From Otis tarda (taxonomy: Eukaryota; Chordata; Aves; Otidiformes; Otididae), in assembly GCA_026413225.1 (NCBI GenBank), contig CM048552.1, positions 198,282,553-198,346,552 of the forward strand: DNA of 64,000 nucleotides. Reading direction: 5' to 3'. Below the pieces are notes generated by a model, which was not told the DNA's origin, did not search any database, and worked only from the letters and a program-made list of their open reading frames with translations. Made by a program: the position numbers and the translations under genes. Of this stretch, positions 9,474 to 20,554 are shown piece after piece (within the stretch, counting starts at the first letter, position 1; every line of letters starts with the position of its first letter).

Positions 9474-11908
9474 GAGACAGAAAAGCAGTGGAGAGGTCGG
9501 GCCAGTCCCAGGCTCTGTGCCAGTGTTGTCCGTGTCTCAGACACTGCTGGAGCCAGGAGTGGCCCTTGCCGCAACGCTGCTCCCTCCATCTTCGGCTGCA
9601 CTGCCCAGTGCATCAACCAGCAGAGCGGAGCCCGGGCGAGAGGCAGAGCCCCTCCATCAGCAAGTTGCTCTCTCTCACACCTCATCTAACATGGGATGCT
9701 AATGGCATCCCTTTGGTAGATAAGGCCAAATTCTTTAGCAAAAATACTCTACATGCGATTTCTTTTTGTGAGAGCTTAGAGACAGAAGTTTCTAGATACT
9801 GAACTGGAGGAATGTCATGTGCTCATTATTGATTTCTCATTGCTGGCTATGATAAATTCCAAGAGTGTAGCAACACAGAGAAAAAAGTTGCGGAGGAGCT
9901 GCCATCTTACAGAGCACTTTGCATGCCTTCCTTAACATCTGTGATTTGTGACCAACGCCACTGAATGCAGTTATCCAATAAGATGCCAAACTGTCAGCAT
10001 TTCATTAAAATATGCTGCAGGGAGTAGTTCAGTAAACTACTTAGCATGCCAGATGCACAGTATGTGCCAACATATTTATCGTATAATGTTCTTAAGAGCT
10101 GCAAGCCTCTGTTCATTGGGAGTAATCAATTCCATTTTCATATGCAGTGGACCTTGAACCCTGCTCTGCACTCACATTGCAACAATTTAATTTTTTCAAG
10201 GGACGATCAGAATAAGTAGATGCAGTACCTCTACCAGGAGCTTTGCCACTAAGCTTTATTGATATTGTGGGCTAAAAAAAGCCCCACAGATCTCTGCACA
10301 CTGTTGGAAGGATCTAAAAATACATAATAAAAGCATGATTAGTACAGCATGCAACAAGGTGAGGAGTATGTGTTGCCAAACAGAAACAAAGTCTTGACAA
10401 TGTAAAAGCAACAAAGCCAAATATAGTAATTCAGCAACAAGAGTATTAAGCTCAGCCTTATTGCAATAAGAAATAAAGGACAGTTATGTTCTTAGTCGAG
10501 CTGAAAGAATCTACCCCAGTGACTGGTAATTAATAGTTCAAGGTGACCTTTGGTCCCCTGTTCAGCCTTTGGATTGCCTTATCAGACATTGTCAGTCTCT
10601 GGGACATGCAAATCCCATGTGTCAGAAAGCACTGGTTTTCATACACTTGGTGACCTTTCTTATCTCTTGTATTCCTTCTTTCCTCTCTGTCTGACTACCC
10701 CAAAGTGCTTACAGAGGCTCTGTTCCCAGGCAATTACTTGTTGGGCAGCTCTCCTACAGCTGAAACAGGGTCTCTCCTCTGATACTGAAAGCTAGGCAGC
10801 ACCTTGTTAAGCCAGGACTCGTGTATGTATTCAGCAACCCTCTGCGACCTCTCCCCAAGGGAAACCTGGCTCCTGAACCTTGGAGTTTCATCTTCACTTG
10901 GTATAAGGTGCTGCCAAACAGTTGTAGTCAAACCCCAAGGCCAGCAAAGGGGCATCAGCATGTTCCGGAGCCTTGTGCCCAAAACCCTTCCCATCCCTCA
11001 CAATGGGCTCCAGTGCCCCATTCCCCACATCTCTTGCTATGGCAGACAGAAAATATCTGTGGTATCACGTATCTCTTTAAATCCTAAAATGCCACTCTGA
11101 CTCTATAGCAACACTAACAGGCATCATCTGGTTTGGTTTTTTTTTTTTTTTATAGCTGGGAGGCTCACAGAGGCCCTGCTGCAGTGTTTTGCAGCTACAG
11201 TTGAACAATTCAAACCTAGAAACAAGTCTGAGGTAAAATCTTATCTGTTACACCTCTGCTCCCAGACCATGCTCCTGGGGGCTTTATTTCAGATCTCAAT
11301 GAGATCTATAGAGAGCTTTACAACCTGGAAATTCAGACTGCATATTAGGATCCCAAAAGAGGATGTGAAAACCCAGCTCTGAGCTTCAGAAATCAATAAA
11401 ATAGGACATGCAGAACACACTGACCCACCAAGATTTGCAGAGACTGTGTATACATACAAATATTATCATAAAATCAGACAAAGTTTTTTTCCCCAAAATG
11501 GGTGTCTCCTCAGGATGAGCTTGCTGAAGGGGAAGGTGTGGGAGGAGTGGAAGGAAAGAAGGGAGGAAGCACAGGAATAAATTCAATTCAAGTGTGCACA
11601 GAAGGAGCAAGGAAACCCATAAACATATCCAGAGTGATAAAAGGTAACTGAAGCAAAGGGCTTTTAAAGATATGAAACCCACCTCCTCTGTCAAGCAGAG
11701 CTGAAGGCGAATAAAGACTTATGATCTGGCTGAGAGTTTGCTGCGTGGTTGTCCCTCCTGGCACTGCTGTCTGTTCCCCTGAGGCAAATGGGCTTGTTTG
11801 CTGCTGTAGAAAAGAGAGTGGCCTGTAGTGCTACCTGTAAAGCGGCTCCTGGGTCGCTGCATAGCCCTGTTGTACATGGAATAAAAGGTTCTCTTTAATT
11901 ATTCACAG

Positions 11909-12000
11909 GGCTCAGAATGGCCAGTCTGCATGCACCAGGACAGACGCTCACAGTGTTTACTGCTTTGCCCGTGGTTACAACATCCAAGCCCAAATGAGAG
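11909..12000 (+). other. Exon-like segment with acceptor and donor signals (unproven)
   Basis: A pyrimidine-rich CTCTTTAATTATTCACAG ends at 11908, and GAGAG/GTATTT gives a donor-like site at 12000/12001. The enclosed 92 bases are open in two of the three plus frames; one reads ...HSVYCFARGYNIQAQMR. I do not recognise the peptide. Ninety-two bases is not a multiple of three, so skipping it would shift a frame. The minus strand is also open here, so openness alone is weak evidence. It could be a coding exon, a non-coding RNA exon or chance. Confidence 0.2.
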
Positions 12001-12739
12001 GTATTTATTGTGGCCTTTCTCCCTCTCCTGGCCCAACATTCTGGATGCACTGGCCTGGCCCTGCAGCCGGAGGATACACGACAGTGGTACCTTGCGGGGC
12101 ATGAGGCATCACGGTTCCTTCCCCGAGCTGAGAGCACAGGTTCAGACCTCCACAGTTTGAGGGAGGATATTTAAGCGGTCAGCTCGTATTACGGTGTTAA
12201 TCACAGCAGAAACATAATGAATAAATTCTTCCCCTTCTGCATTATGTAAATCATTTTCTGGGCTGTGTCAGCTCTTCTGCAAGTGAGAGCTTGTTTTAAT
12301 CACTTGAGAGAGGATCTGACTGACACAGAGGCAGATCTGCTGAATATAGGAGTGCGTAGTCTGGTATAATTGCTTTTCAGAGCAAAGTTTTCAGGCTTTT
12401 ATTTTATTTCCACCTGCAATTTTGTTTTGTACTTGCAATACAGTAAGCATGATGAAGAGTCAATGCCTGGAGAAGGAAAGGCTGCATCAGACTAAGAACA
12501 CATTGGAAGGGCTGCTATGACTTCACACATATTACAGGACCACAGTGAGACTTCAGTCATGCACTTCCTGGACAGTTTTTAACAGGGGAATTGATGCTTG
12601 CCAGTTACATTTAGCTGGTAAATTTTTGCTGTTAATCATAGAGCCTTTTAGGGTAATAGGTTGCTTATAACCGTGCTGCTTATGGCTGTAGCTATGACAC
12701 TGTACGACACAGTTCCCATGTCCTTAGTACAGTAATACA

Positions 12740-12873
12740 TTCCTTCTTCCCGCTTTTCTTTTATCCTTTCTTCCCTCTCTTCTCTTTCCTACCTACCTCC
12801 CTTTCCTCTTTCCTCTCTTCCTCCCACCCCCTTTCTCCCTTCTTTTTTCTGTTCGCTCTCTCCCTCTGCCCCT
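12740..12873. repeat. Polypyrimidine tract
   Basis: About 133 bases on the plus strand are almost wholly C and T, with roughly eight purines. Such homopurine-homopyrimidine tracts can adopt triplex DNA. It is a low-complexity tract, not a simple-unit microsatellite. Confidence 0.9.
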
Positions 12874-14890
12874 GTGGTATGCTGACACAGGTACCAGTTG
12901 CTGGAGGTCCATGGTGAGCTGACTTTTCATTTTATGTGTTGCTACTGGAACGGGATCCAAAGACTGGTGATACACTCTCCCCCCTTGATAAACTGCTTTC
13001 CTATTAGCAATGGCTACAGTTGCCAGCCGGCTATAGTGCAGTCTGAAGCAGAAGAGCCATCATGGTGCAGCTGGGAATGTCTCCATTTCTTGCTTCATGC
13101 TTGCAGAAGCATTGGTCCCAGAAGAGAAGGCAAGGTCTATCAACTTATTTGAATTTGTCGCTGAGAGCTTCTGATGAGTAGGACTCGAAAACATATAAAA
13201 ATTTTGGCAAAAAAAAAAGAACAAGGCCATGTTTTTGCACCGAGGCTTTGTAGCACACCCCTTTTCCCACTGCTTTTTTAATTAGTTTGGCTTCTGCTCA
13301 GCAAGGAGGATGATGAGAGGCTCTTTCTTCCTGTTCGGTTTTCTGGGGTTTTTTTCAGGCTGTGCCTGTCGTCAGTGCAGGAAACAATTTGCTATGCTTT
13401 TTTTCTCCCTTCTTCTTCTTTTTTTTTTTTCCTTTAGTTCTCACGAGTTTCAGAGACACTGACTTTTTTTTTCAATGGGTCAGCTAAATATTTCATGGCC
13501 TGGGGAACAGAGATGTGAGAGAAAAGCACAACTGGCCCCAGTGGGGCTGGTAGTGGCATGTAGGGGGGGACAGCCTCTGAAACTCTGTGGCTCTTCTGGT
13601 CCAGCCAGCCAGCTCTGCATGACATTTGTTCATCACCTAGCAATGTTTCAATAGCTTGCACTGAATTTATTTACTGGAGGGTGTCCCAGGGAGGCAGACA
13701 TGGCATTTATCAGGTGCCAGTTAGCAAACTCTGCTACCTTTGCCAGTAAATTGAAGAGCCACTGCTGTATGAGGAAAAAGATATTATATACAGAGCACCT
13801 ATTAATAGCCTTATCTCTGTCTACAGTGAATCAGTGCGAAGTGCTCAGGCTCCTACCCAAACTACAAATTCAAAGTGCTATTCGGGTTGAGCAGACACAG
13901 GGCAGAAAACCAGTTTCCTGCAAGCTCCTAATGCAATGTAACTCTGCAACTATCCACACTGAAGCTCCAGGTGATAAAGATTGCTCTTGAACACATCCAT
14001 CTATCTCTGCACTGTCTGACATTGCTGTCCTTGTTCGAGCAATAGCTGTTCCCTTTTCATTGGCTTTCTCCCCCATTATCACAGGTTGGAGGATATGGCT
14101 GTTCCACAGGAGACGGATTTTGCCCTCCTACTGACAGACACTGCCTGTGCCCTCCTCTGACCAAAACCTCCTTCCTACCTGCTTTGTATTCCAGTTCAGT
14201 CACTGGTGTTAGTGGCACTAAATGCTGTCTAGCCACCCATCACAAGACATTCAGGGCATCCATTATGATATGATTCATTTGAGCAATCTGTGTTCATTAT
14301 CAATCTCCCCTTACTGCAGGCTAAAGTAACTCTGCTTTGTAAGGTCTCTGTCCTTTTCAAAGCTGGCTTTACAAACATTGCATTTTCTGCTGTATTTGCT
14401 TGATTGATTGCCTGCTTCTTAGTGCTTTGCAGGGTGTTGTCCCTCTTCGTATCTTCTGAACGGTGCCATTCGTCCTGGAAAATGTTTATTGGGGATTAAT
14501 ATACAGTCAAGCACTGCTGTGCTCTCAGCTTCTGAAAGTCTGCTTTGGAATACAGTTTATCCCTTCACCAGTCTGAAGGGGTTAAATACATAAATCTTGT
14601 ACTTTCCTACCTTCTTGCTCTCCTGCCATCAAAACAAGGAATTTTGATCCTTAGAAGAAAAGGAACAGGCTGTGGTTTTTCAATCTTGTACTTTTTAGTG
14701 TTAAGCTAAACAAATTCTTCCTGGTTTCCCCACTGACCATCCAGACACTGCTGGGTGCACAACACTCTTGAATGTGTTTGTGCGCCCTTGTAGATTACCC
14801 ATTCTTCAAGTCTGGTTCCTTCTTTTCCCATCAGATATAGCAGGAGATTTCATGGGATTAAATCACATTTCTGCGCAGCCAGTGCACTGA

Positions 14891-15290
14891 GGAGGGGCTG
14901 AGAGAGTTGGGACTGTTCAGTCTGGAGAAGAGAAGGCTCTGAGGAGACCTTATAGTGGTCTTCCAATGCCTAAAGGGGGCTTGTAAGAAAGACGAGCAGA
15001 AACTTTTTAGCGGAGCCTGTTGTGATAGGACAAGGGGTAACAGTTTTAAAATAGAGGTAGATTCAGACTAGATATAAGGAAGAAACTCTTTACTGTGAGG
15101 GTGCTGAGACACTGGAACAGGTTGCCCAGAGAGGTGGTGGATGCCACATCCCTGGAAACATTCAAGACCAGATTGGATGAGGCTCTGAGCAACCTGACCT
15201 GGTTGGAGATGTCCCTGCTCCTTGCAGGGGGGTTGGACTAGATATCCTTTAAAGGTCCCTTCCAACCCAAATCATTCTATGATTCTATGA
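14891..15290 (+). mobile_element. CR1 LINE 3' end (400 bases)
   Basis: It starts in the ORF2 region encoding the RLRELG..FSLEKRRL segment (GGGCTGAGAGAGTTGGGACT) and continues through RTRGN..FK and HWN(R)LPREVVDA-like codons to the 3' tail, TCATTCTATGATTCTATGA. It lies on the plus strand. Stop codons and frameshifts prevent a continuous ORF. It belongs to the same CR1 group as the copies at 18300, 42771, 56395 and 63431, judging by the shared GCAAGGAGCAGGGACATC-type 3' untranslated block. Confidence 0.95.
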
Positions 15291-18200
15291 CATGGTGCAG
15301 GAAGCCTCTATTTCCAGCCAGATATTTTTACTAAGAAGGGGACAACAAAAATAGGTGATGGCACTCCAAAAATGTGACAAGGAGATGAGCTGACCTTAGG
15401 CAGCACATGGTACCCCTTTGAGTCAGGAACACCAAATCCTGGACATTGACTGGGATCCCCAGTTGCACTTTAGGAGTAACAGAGAATGAATATGCCACCA
15501 AACTGCTCTGGATCTGATACCAAGCCCTGCTTGCTGCCTCCACAGCAAGGCAGACACATTTGCTCAGCACCTCTCAGACCTGTCAAAGTGAAATGGCTCT
15601 GGGAGTCCCTGCTCAAACCGCATTCCCCCTTCCAGAACACAACAGTTCTAATTCATGTTCCTAAACAGTTACAGCAAGGGAAGGACAAGCCCACATCATC
15701 TCCAATTTGTTAGGAAAAGCCTTTGGATTATTTTTTTCTTAAAGCAGGGCAGAATAGCCAAAGGCCAGTACATTACATTCAGGGTTAAATCACTCCAACA
15801 CAGGTTTGATTTAGCTGCTGACAACTGACTTGCAAATGTGGCCAAATGTCAAGAAGCAGTAATTTTTTTTTATGGAGCATTTATATTCTGCATGGGGAGA
15901 ATTTAGAAAAAAAATCTTGATAACCAGTGATCCCAAATATTTCAATAACTATGTGATTTGTTTCAGTTACTGAGAGCTAGGTTATCTACTCCCTGCCGTG
16001 CAGAATCAGTGCTGTGGCATTTTTATCTACCCAGGAGCAGAAGAACCGTTAGCTTCTTTTGCCTCCATTGCACTGAAACAACTGTATTTTATGTTTTAGA
16101 GAAGAGACGCAAGCTGCAACAACGGAACCGAAAGCAAAGGATCTGGGAATAAAAGGCAACTGCCTCTCAGGAGAAAAGACAGAGGGAATACATAGGAAAC
16201 TTCTGCTTGGCTGCGCTGATGCTCCTCTCCCCAGCAGTGTCCTTTCTAATCACAGCACATGGTGCGTGCTCACACTGCTTTCCTCACCAACAATTTCCTT
16301 CAGGTCATCAAACTGGCCAGGAGAGGCAGCATGGGTAAATTAATAGCACCCAGGCTGCTTGGTAAGTCTTGGCTCTGCCAGAAACACACTGCTCATCTCC
16401 TATCTGCTTCGTTTTTCATCTTTGTCATCTTTGTTTCTGGGATACTGCCTAGGGTCCAGATGCTTGTCTGGGCATCTGTAATTTACATCGTTAAGACGAA
16501 TGCCGCAAGGTACAGTTTTTCACACAAGAGAGCCATCTGTCTGGACACACTGCTGTTCAGGTCAGCACTGTCCCCAGCCACCACCCTTGCACACCAAGTC
16601 TTCACAGGGAAGTTGAGAGGTCATGTAGTTCATCCTGCCACCCCAGCCAAATTGTTCTTCAATGTCTTCGGCTACATATGTGAAAGAGTATAACGTAGGG
16701 GAAAGCTGGTCTGGATTTGACCCAATGGATGCTGCCTGCTGGAAGTATTAAATAATAATAAACGAGAGTATGGTCTGCATGCCAGGGTTAAATAGACAGA
16801 AAAGAGTATTTTGTTTCTCTTACTGTTGTAGGTCAAGTTGTGGATTTAGGTATGTAAACTTGGACACTCTCTGAATGTCATGGTTGTGGAAGCGAAGAAT
16901 GAGCACAGCACCTACCCATTTTCAGCTACTGCAACTTCAATCTCTTAAAAAGTAAAAAAAAAAAAAAAGAAAAGAAAAGTTGTAGCTTGAATATGATATA
17001 GCGTTTAGTGGTTTTCTTTCCCTTTTCAGTTGATTAAGTGGCCTCCTCTACTAAAAATCTCCTATTAGCAACTTATGAGAATCTGTGCTTGGCAAACAGA
17101 ATTACAACCCTGAGAAGAAATACTGCAGATATCATACAGCGAGTAAGTGGCATGGCAGTAGAGGTAGGTTAAAATACTGTGTTATTTTAGCAGATGCATT
17201 CCTAGAAGGCGATCAGGGAAGCTGTCACAACCTGACTGAGGTAATCACTGAGTGATACCTGCAGAAAGACGGTAATATATCACCTGTCCAGCTGTAAAAT
17301 CTGTAAGTGACATTCTAGCATTTAATATGCTCTGACCTGAGCTCCAGCAATGCCCTGTTTAGGGTGGGCAGAGAGTGCCCTCTGTGTGTGACCAGAGTCC
17401 CAGCGTGGAAAGGTTCCCCTTGTCAATGGAGAACGGATGACAGCCTTCATTCAGAAGATACTGAGCTCACATTAATCTCCCCTTATTCCTGTGCCTGCTC
17501 CCTTGCATACTGAAATCCTCTTCTGGCTGGCTCAGTCGCTGATGAGATCATGTCTTCCAGATGACAGTATCTGTAGCACACGCAGCCCCCTCCGCCTCGA
17601 GAATGCTGAAATCAACCAAAGTGCCAGAGCTGCTCTTTAAAATGTTAAATACACAAATATTTTACAAATAGTATTTTAGCTGTGAATAATAACGTGGTAG
17701 TGCCTGGGAGAGGCAGACAATTTACATCCTCCCTTTCCATATGAGCTATTTTGCTGTGACTTCCAGATGCCAAATAAATTATTAATCAAGTCTGAAAAAT
17801 ACACTGAAGCCTTCCTTCCTGAGAGGAAGGGTGATGCTAATCACCAGATGGATTTGGCATGTAAGTCACATTGCCACTAAATAACTGATCAACATCTTTC
17901 ACCACCATTTTATTGTATTCGCAGTTTACCTGTCTAACTTGGAATATGTTGCAGATGTGCACTAATTCCTCCTTTTTCAGTGCCACCACTGGTGATGCTC
18001 ATTTGCCCTGGCATGGGCACAGTGACGCCAAGGCAGATGGCAGAATGCACAGCATGCTGGTGGGGCATTAGAAAGCACAGAAAAAAAATCCTGTGGATCT
18101 TTGTGTTTTGTGTAGTTTGTTGGGTTTTTTTTTCCATATGAGCTGTGATTGATGGCTGTGCCAGACATCACAAACTGAAGGATGCAGTTTGTGAACATTC

Positions 18201-18299
18201 CTGCATTGACTTCCGGGTAAGATGGTAGAGAAAAGGAGAAATTTCTGGTATTTTCATTACTTTTTCCCAGCTTACTTTTGCAGCATCACAGGTACTTGA
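15291..18299. other. Unique sequence, no confirmed gene
   Basis: The longest frame is 144 codons (16259-16693, plus). It has a hydrophobic middle but no family signature, and a frame of that length is expected by chance in a window this size. A possible terminal-exon signal lies at 16100-16152. An A-rich run (AAAAA..GAAAAGAAAAG) lies near 16950-16979. Confidence 0.55.
16100..16152 (+). other. Terminal-exon-like segment (weak)
   Basis: An acceptor-like TTTTATGTTTTAG ends at 16099. The following codons read KRRKLQQRNRKQRIWE and then TAA at 16150-16152; an AATAAA hexamer overlaps the stop. The peptide is strongly basic and the codons contain three CpG. I do not recognise a protein with this end, and such a short match can be chance. 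Confidence 0.12.
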
Positions 18300-19088
18300 T
18301 CATAGAATCATAGAATCATAGAATAGTTAGGGTTGGAAGGGACCTTCAAAGGTCATCTAGTCCAAACCCCTGCAAGGAGCAGGGACATCCCTGACTAGAT
18401 CAGGTTGCTCAGAGCCTCATCCAGCCTGGCCTTGAATGTTTCCAGGGATGGGGCATCCACCACCTCTCTGGGCAACCTGTTCCAGTGTTCTGCCACCCTC
18501 ATTGTAGGGAACTTCTTCCTGATATCTAATCTAAATCTACCTCCCTCTATTTTAAAACCATTACCCCTTGTCCTGTCACAACAGGCCCTACTGAACAGCC
18601 TCTCCCCATCTTTCTTGTAGGCCTCCTTGAGGTACTGGAAGACCACTATAAGGTCTCCCCAGAGCCTCCTCTTCTCCAGGCTGAACAGCCCCAACTCTCT
18701 CAGCCTGTCCTCATAGGAAAGGTGCTCCAGCCTTCTTATAATCTTTGTGGTCCTCCTCTGGACCTTCTCCAACTGGTCCACATCCTTCTTATGTTGGAGG
18801 CTCCGGAACTGGACACAGTACTCCAGGTGGGGTCTCACCAGAACAGAGTAAAGGGGCAGAATCACCTCCCTCGACCTGCTGGCCACGCTCTTCTTGATGC
18901 AGCCCAGGATGCCGTTGGCCTTCTGGGCTGCAAGGGCGCATTGCCTGCTCGTGTTGAACTTCTCAGCCACTATCACTTCCAAGTCCCTTTCCTCAGGGCT
19001 GGTCTCAATCCATTCTCTGCCCAGCCCTGTATTTGTGCCTGGGATTGCCACGACCCACATGCAGGACCTTGCACTTGGCCTGGTTGAT
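18300..19088 (-). mobile_element. CR1 LINE, 5'-truncated, with intact C-terminal ORF
   Basis: The plus strand begins with three ATAGAATC-type units, which is the CR1 3' terminal repeat in reverse complement, and then the AGGTCATCTAGTCC block. Upstream on the minus strand lies the last part of ORF2. The element is truncated inside ORF2 at about 19088, in the region before the SRQCALAAQKAN motif. It is the best preserved CR1 in the window, because its remaining coding part has no stop or frameshift. Confidence 0.96.
18395..19060 (-). pseudogene. CR1 ORF2 C-terminal fragment (post-palm reverse transcriptase region)
   Basis: The 221-codon frame encodes the C-terminal part of the CR1 endonuclease/reverse-transcriptase protein, which copies CR1 RNA at nicked target DNA. 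Visible CR1 signatures in order are GTNTGLGREW (residues about 8-17), the SRQCALAAQKANGILGC stretch (38-54), SREVILPLYSVLVRPHLEYC (63-82), GLEHLSYEDRLRELGLFSLEKRR, CDRTRGNGFK and HWNRLPREVVDAPSLETFK near the end. The catalytic palm with FADD is missing because of 5' truncation, and so is the endonuclease. The first methionine is simply the first one inside the truncated element, not a real start. No function can be expected. Confidence 0.93.
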
Positions 19089-19416
19089 CAATGTATTTCT
19101 TTCTTAGCACAGAGCAGAGAATACAGAATAGGAGACAACACAGAACAGTCACATCAGTTGAACTGTTAAAGTATGCCATGAGTTAGCGGAGGGGTCTTGT
19201 TTCCAAAAGGGGTGGACTCCAAGAGCTTCGCCATATAGAGCGAATCCATCAGGAGAGGCTGAAGACAATGGTCAACCCCTGTCAATTGCTGACAGTCTTA
19301 CCACTGACAGTGGTCAACCACTGGTCAACCACGTGATCTTGTAAGAGTCTCTCCTAACACAAAGAGAATTTGTATGACTTGCTTTCCAGCTAGAGGCTAA
19401 TACAGAAAAAACACTA
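19089..19416. other. Unique spacer between the CR1 and the LTR
   Basis: No gene seen. The stretch holds repeated GGTCAACC words near 19275-19331 and a short inverted repeat, CTGTCAATTGCTGACAG. It does not resemble a retroviral leader, and no primer-binding site follows the neighbouring LTR. Confidence 0.5.
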
Positions 19417-19869
19417 TGTCGTAGTTCAGCCCCGATCGGGACCAGACTACGCAGTCTCTCTCTCACTTCCCCCACCCTCTGAGAGAGTAGGGGGAGATAA
19501 TATAAGAAAAACAACTCGAGGTTTGAGATAAGGACAGGGAGAAATCCTTAAAGTTACCGTCACGGGCAAAACAGACTCGACTTGGGGAAAACTATTCATT
19601 TATTACTAAAACCAGCAGGATAATGAGACAGAGAACAAGATAAACCTCCTCCCCACCCCTCCCTCTTCCCGAGCTTAACATTATCTCTACTACCTTCCCC
19701 CCCCTGAGCGGCACAGGGGGGAAGAGGGAATGGGGCTCACGGTCAGTTCATCATGCGATGTTTTACACCACTGCTTCATAGTTGGGGGAAGAACTCCTCA
19801 CATTCCCCCTGCTCCATTGTGGGGTCCCACCCATATGCCACAGTTCTTCGTGAAACTGCTCCGGCGTGG

Positions 19870-20090
19870 GTCATCTTTTCCACGGGGTGCAGTCTCTCCA
19901 GAACGGCTGCCCCAGCGGGCCCTCCACGGGCCACAGCCGCCTTCAGGCATCCACCTCCCCCGGTGTGGGGTCCTTCATGGGCTCCAAATGAATCTCTTCT
20001 CCTCCATGGACCTCCATGGACTGCAGGGGGACAACCTGCTCCACCATGGTCATCACCACAGGCTGCAGGGGAATCTTGGCCAGGAGCCGC
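19870..20090 (-). repeat. GC-rich degenerate minisatellite inside the LTR
   Basis: Loosely repeated units of roughly 30-40 bases carry CCACGGG or CCATGG together with GGCTGCAG-type words. On the minus strand one frame stays open for 67 codons (19943-20146) and shows recurring PLQP-like and VHGG-like peptides, which come from the repeat and are not evidence of a protein. Confidence 0.6.
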
Positions 20091-20390
20091 ATTACTCCTC
20101 CCCCTCCTCTTTCACTGACCTTGGTGTCTGCAGCTGTTCCTCTCACAAGAAAAGTTCTTCACAACAGGCTGGCAGACGCCTCTCAGAATCTCTTCACATC
20201 ATCCATCTCATCTCCTCTCCACTCCTTGCAGCCGGGCCGGGCCGAGTTGGGCCCAGTCGGCTGCCTGGCAAGAGGCCAGAGGGTGAGGTCTGCAAGGCCC
20301 ACAAGGCCTGTGCCTCCCCCTCTGCACCTCTGCCCCCACTCAGCTTCTTCACAACTTCTCTTCTCTTTTTTTTTTTTCTGTTTTCCCCTT

Positions 20391-20398
20391 CTTAAATA
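20391..20398 (-). promoter_or_regulatory. TATA-like box of the long LTR
   Basis: The minus strand reads TATTTAAG, with an A-rich run directly downstream. It precedes the long R-like region of the LTR. The assignment is by position and composition only. Confidence 0.4.
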
Positions 20399-20541
20399 CG
20401 TTATTGCAGAGGCATTATCACAGAACATTCTGCTACCAACCGGCTCAGCCTTGGCCAGCAGCAGGTCTGCCCTAGGCCCAGCCGAGTCCACTGAACAAAG
20501 CAACTTCTAGCAGAAGTTCCTACAGAATCTACCACCTTAGA

Positions 20542-20554
20542 CCCCCCCCCCCCC
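20542..20554. repeat. C13 homopolymer within the LTR
   Basis: Thirteen consecutive cytosines in the U3 part of the antisense LTR. Its exact length may be uncertain, since homopolymers are error-prone in sequencing. Confidence 0.85.

Larger units (their letters stand above)
6308..14890. other. Unique sequence, no confirmed gene
   Basis: These 8.6 kb hold no recognised gene. Frames reach about 125 codons (9425-9802) but cross homopolymers and match no family I know. The structures worth listing are a poly-A run at 8950-8967, the T and A tracts at 9408-9473, an exon-like segment at 11909-12000, a possible conserved element at about 12170-12430 and a polypyrimidine tract at 12740-12873. The region 9475-9700 is GC-rich and has more CpG than its surroundings, but it is too short and mixed to call a CpG island. 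Confidence 0.55.

Noticed and set aside
16259-16693. 144-codon plus-strand frame with a hydrophobic middle
   Set aside because: It has no signal-peptide or transmembrane layout typical of a known family, and its length is within chance expectation.
19089-19416. Possible interior of the retrovirus whose LTR lies at 19417-20627
   Set aside because: The bases following the LTR on the minus strand start TAGTG and give no primer-binding site, and no retroviral motif follows.
19730-20395. 221-codon plus-strand frame, proline/serine/histidine-rich
   Set aside because: It is the reverse side of the antisense LTR and reflects its GC-rich degenerate repeat, not a gene.
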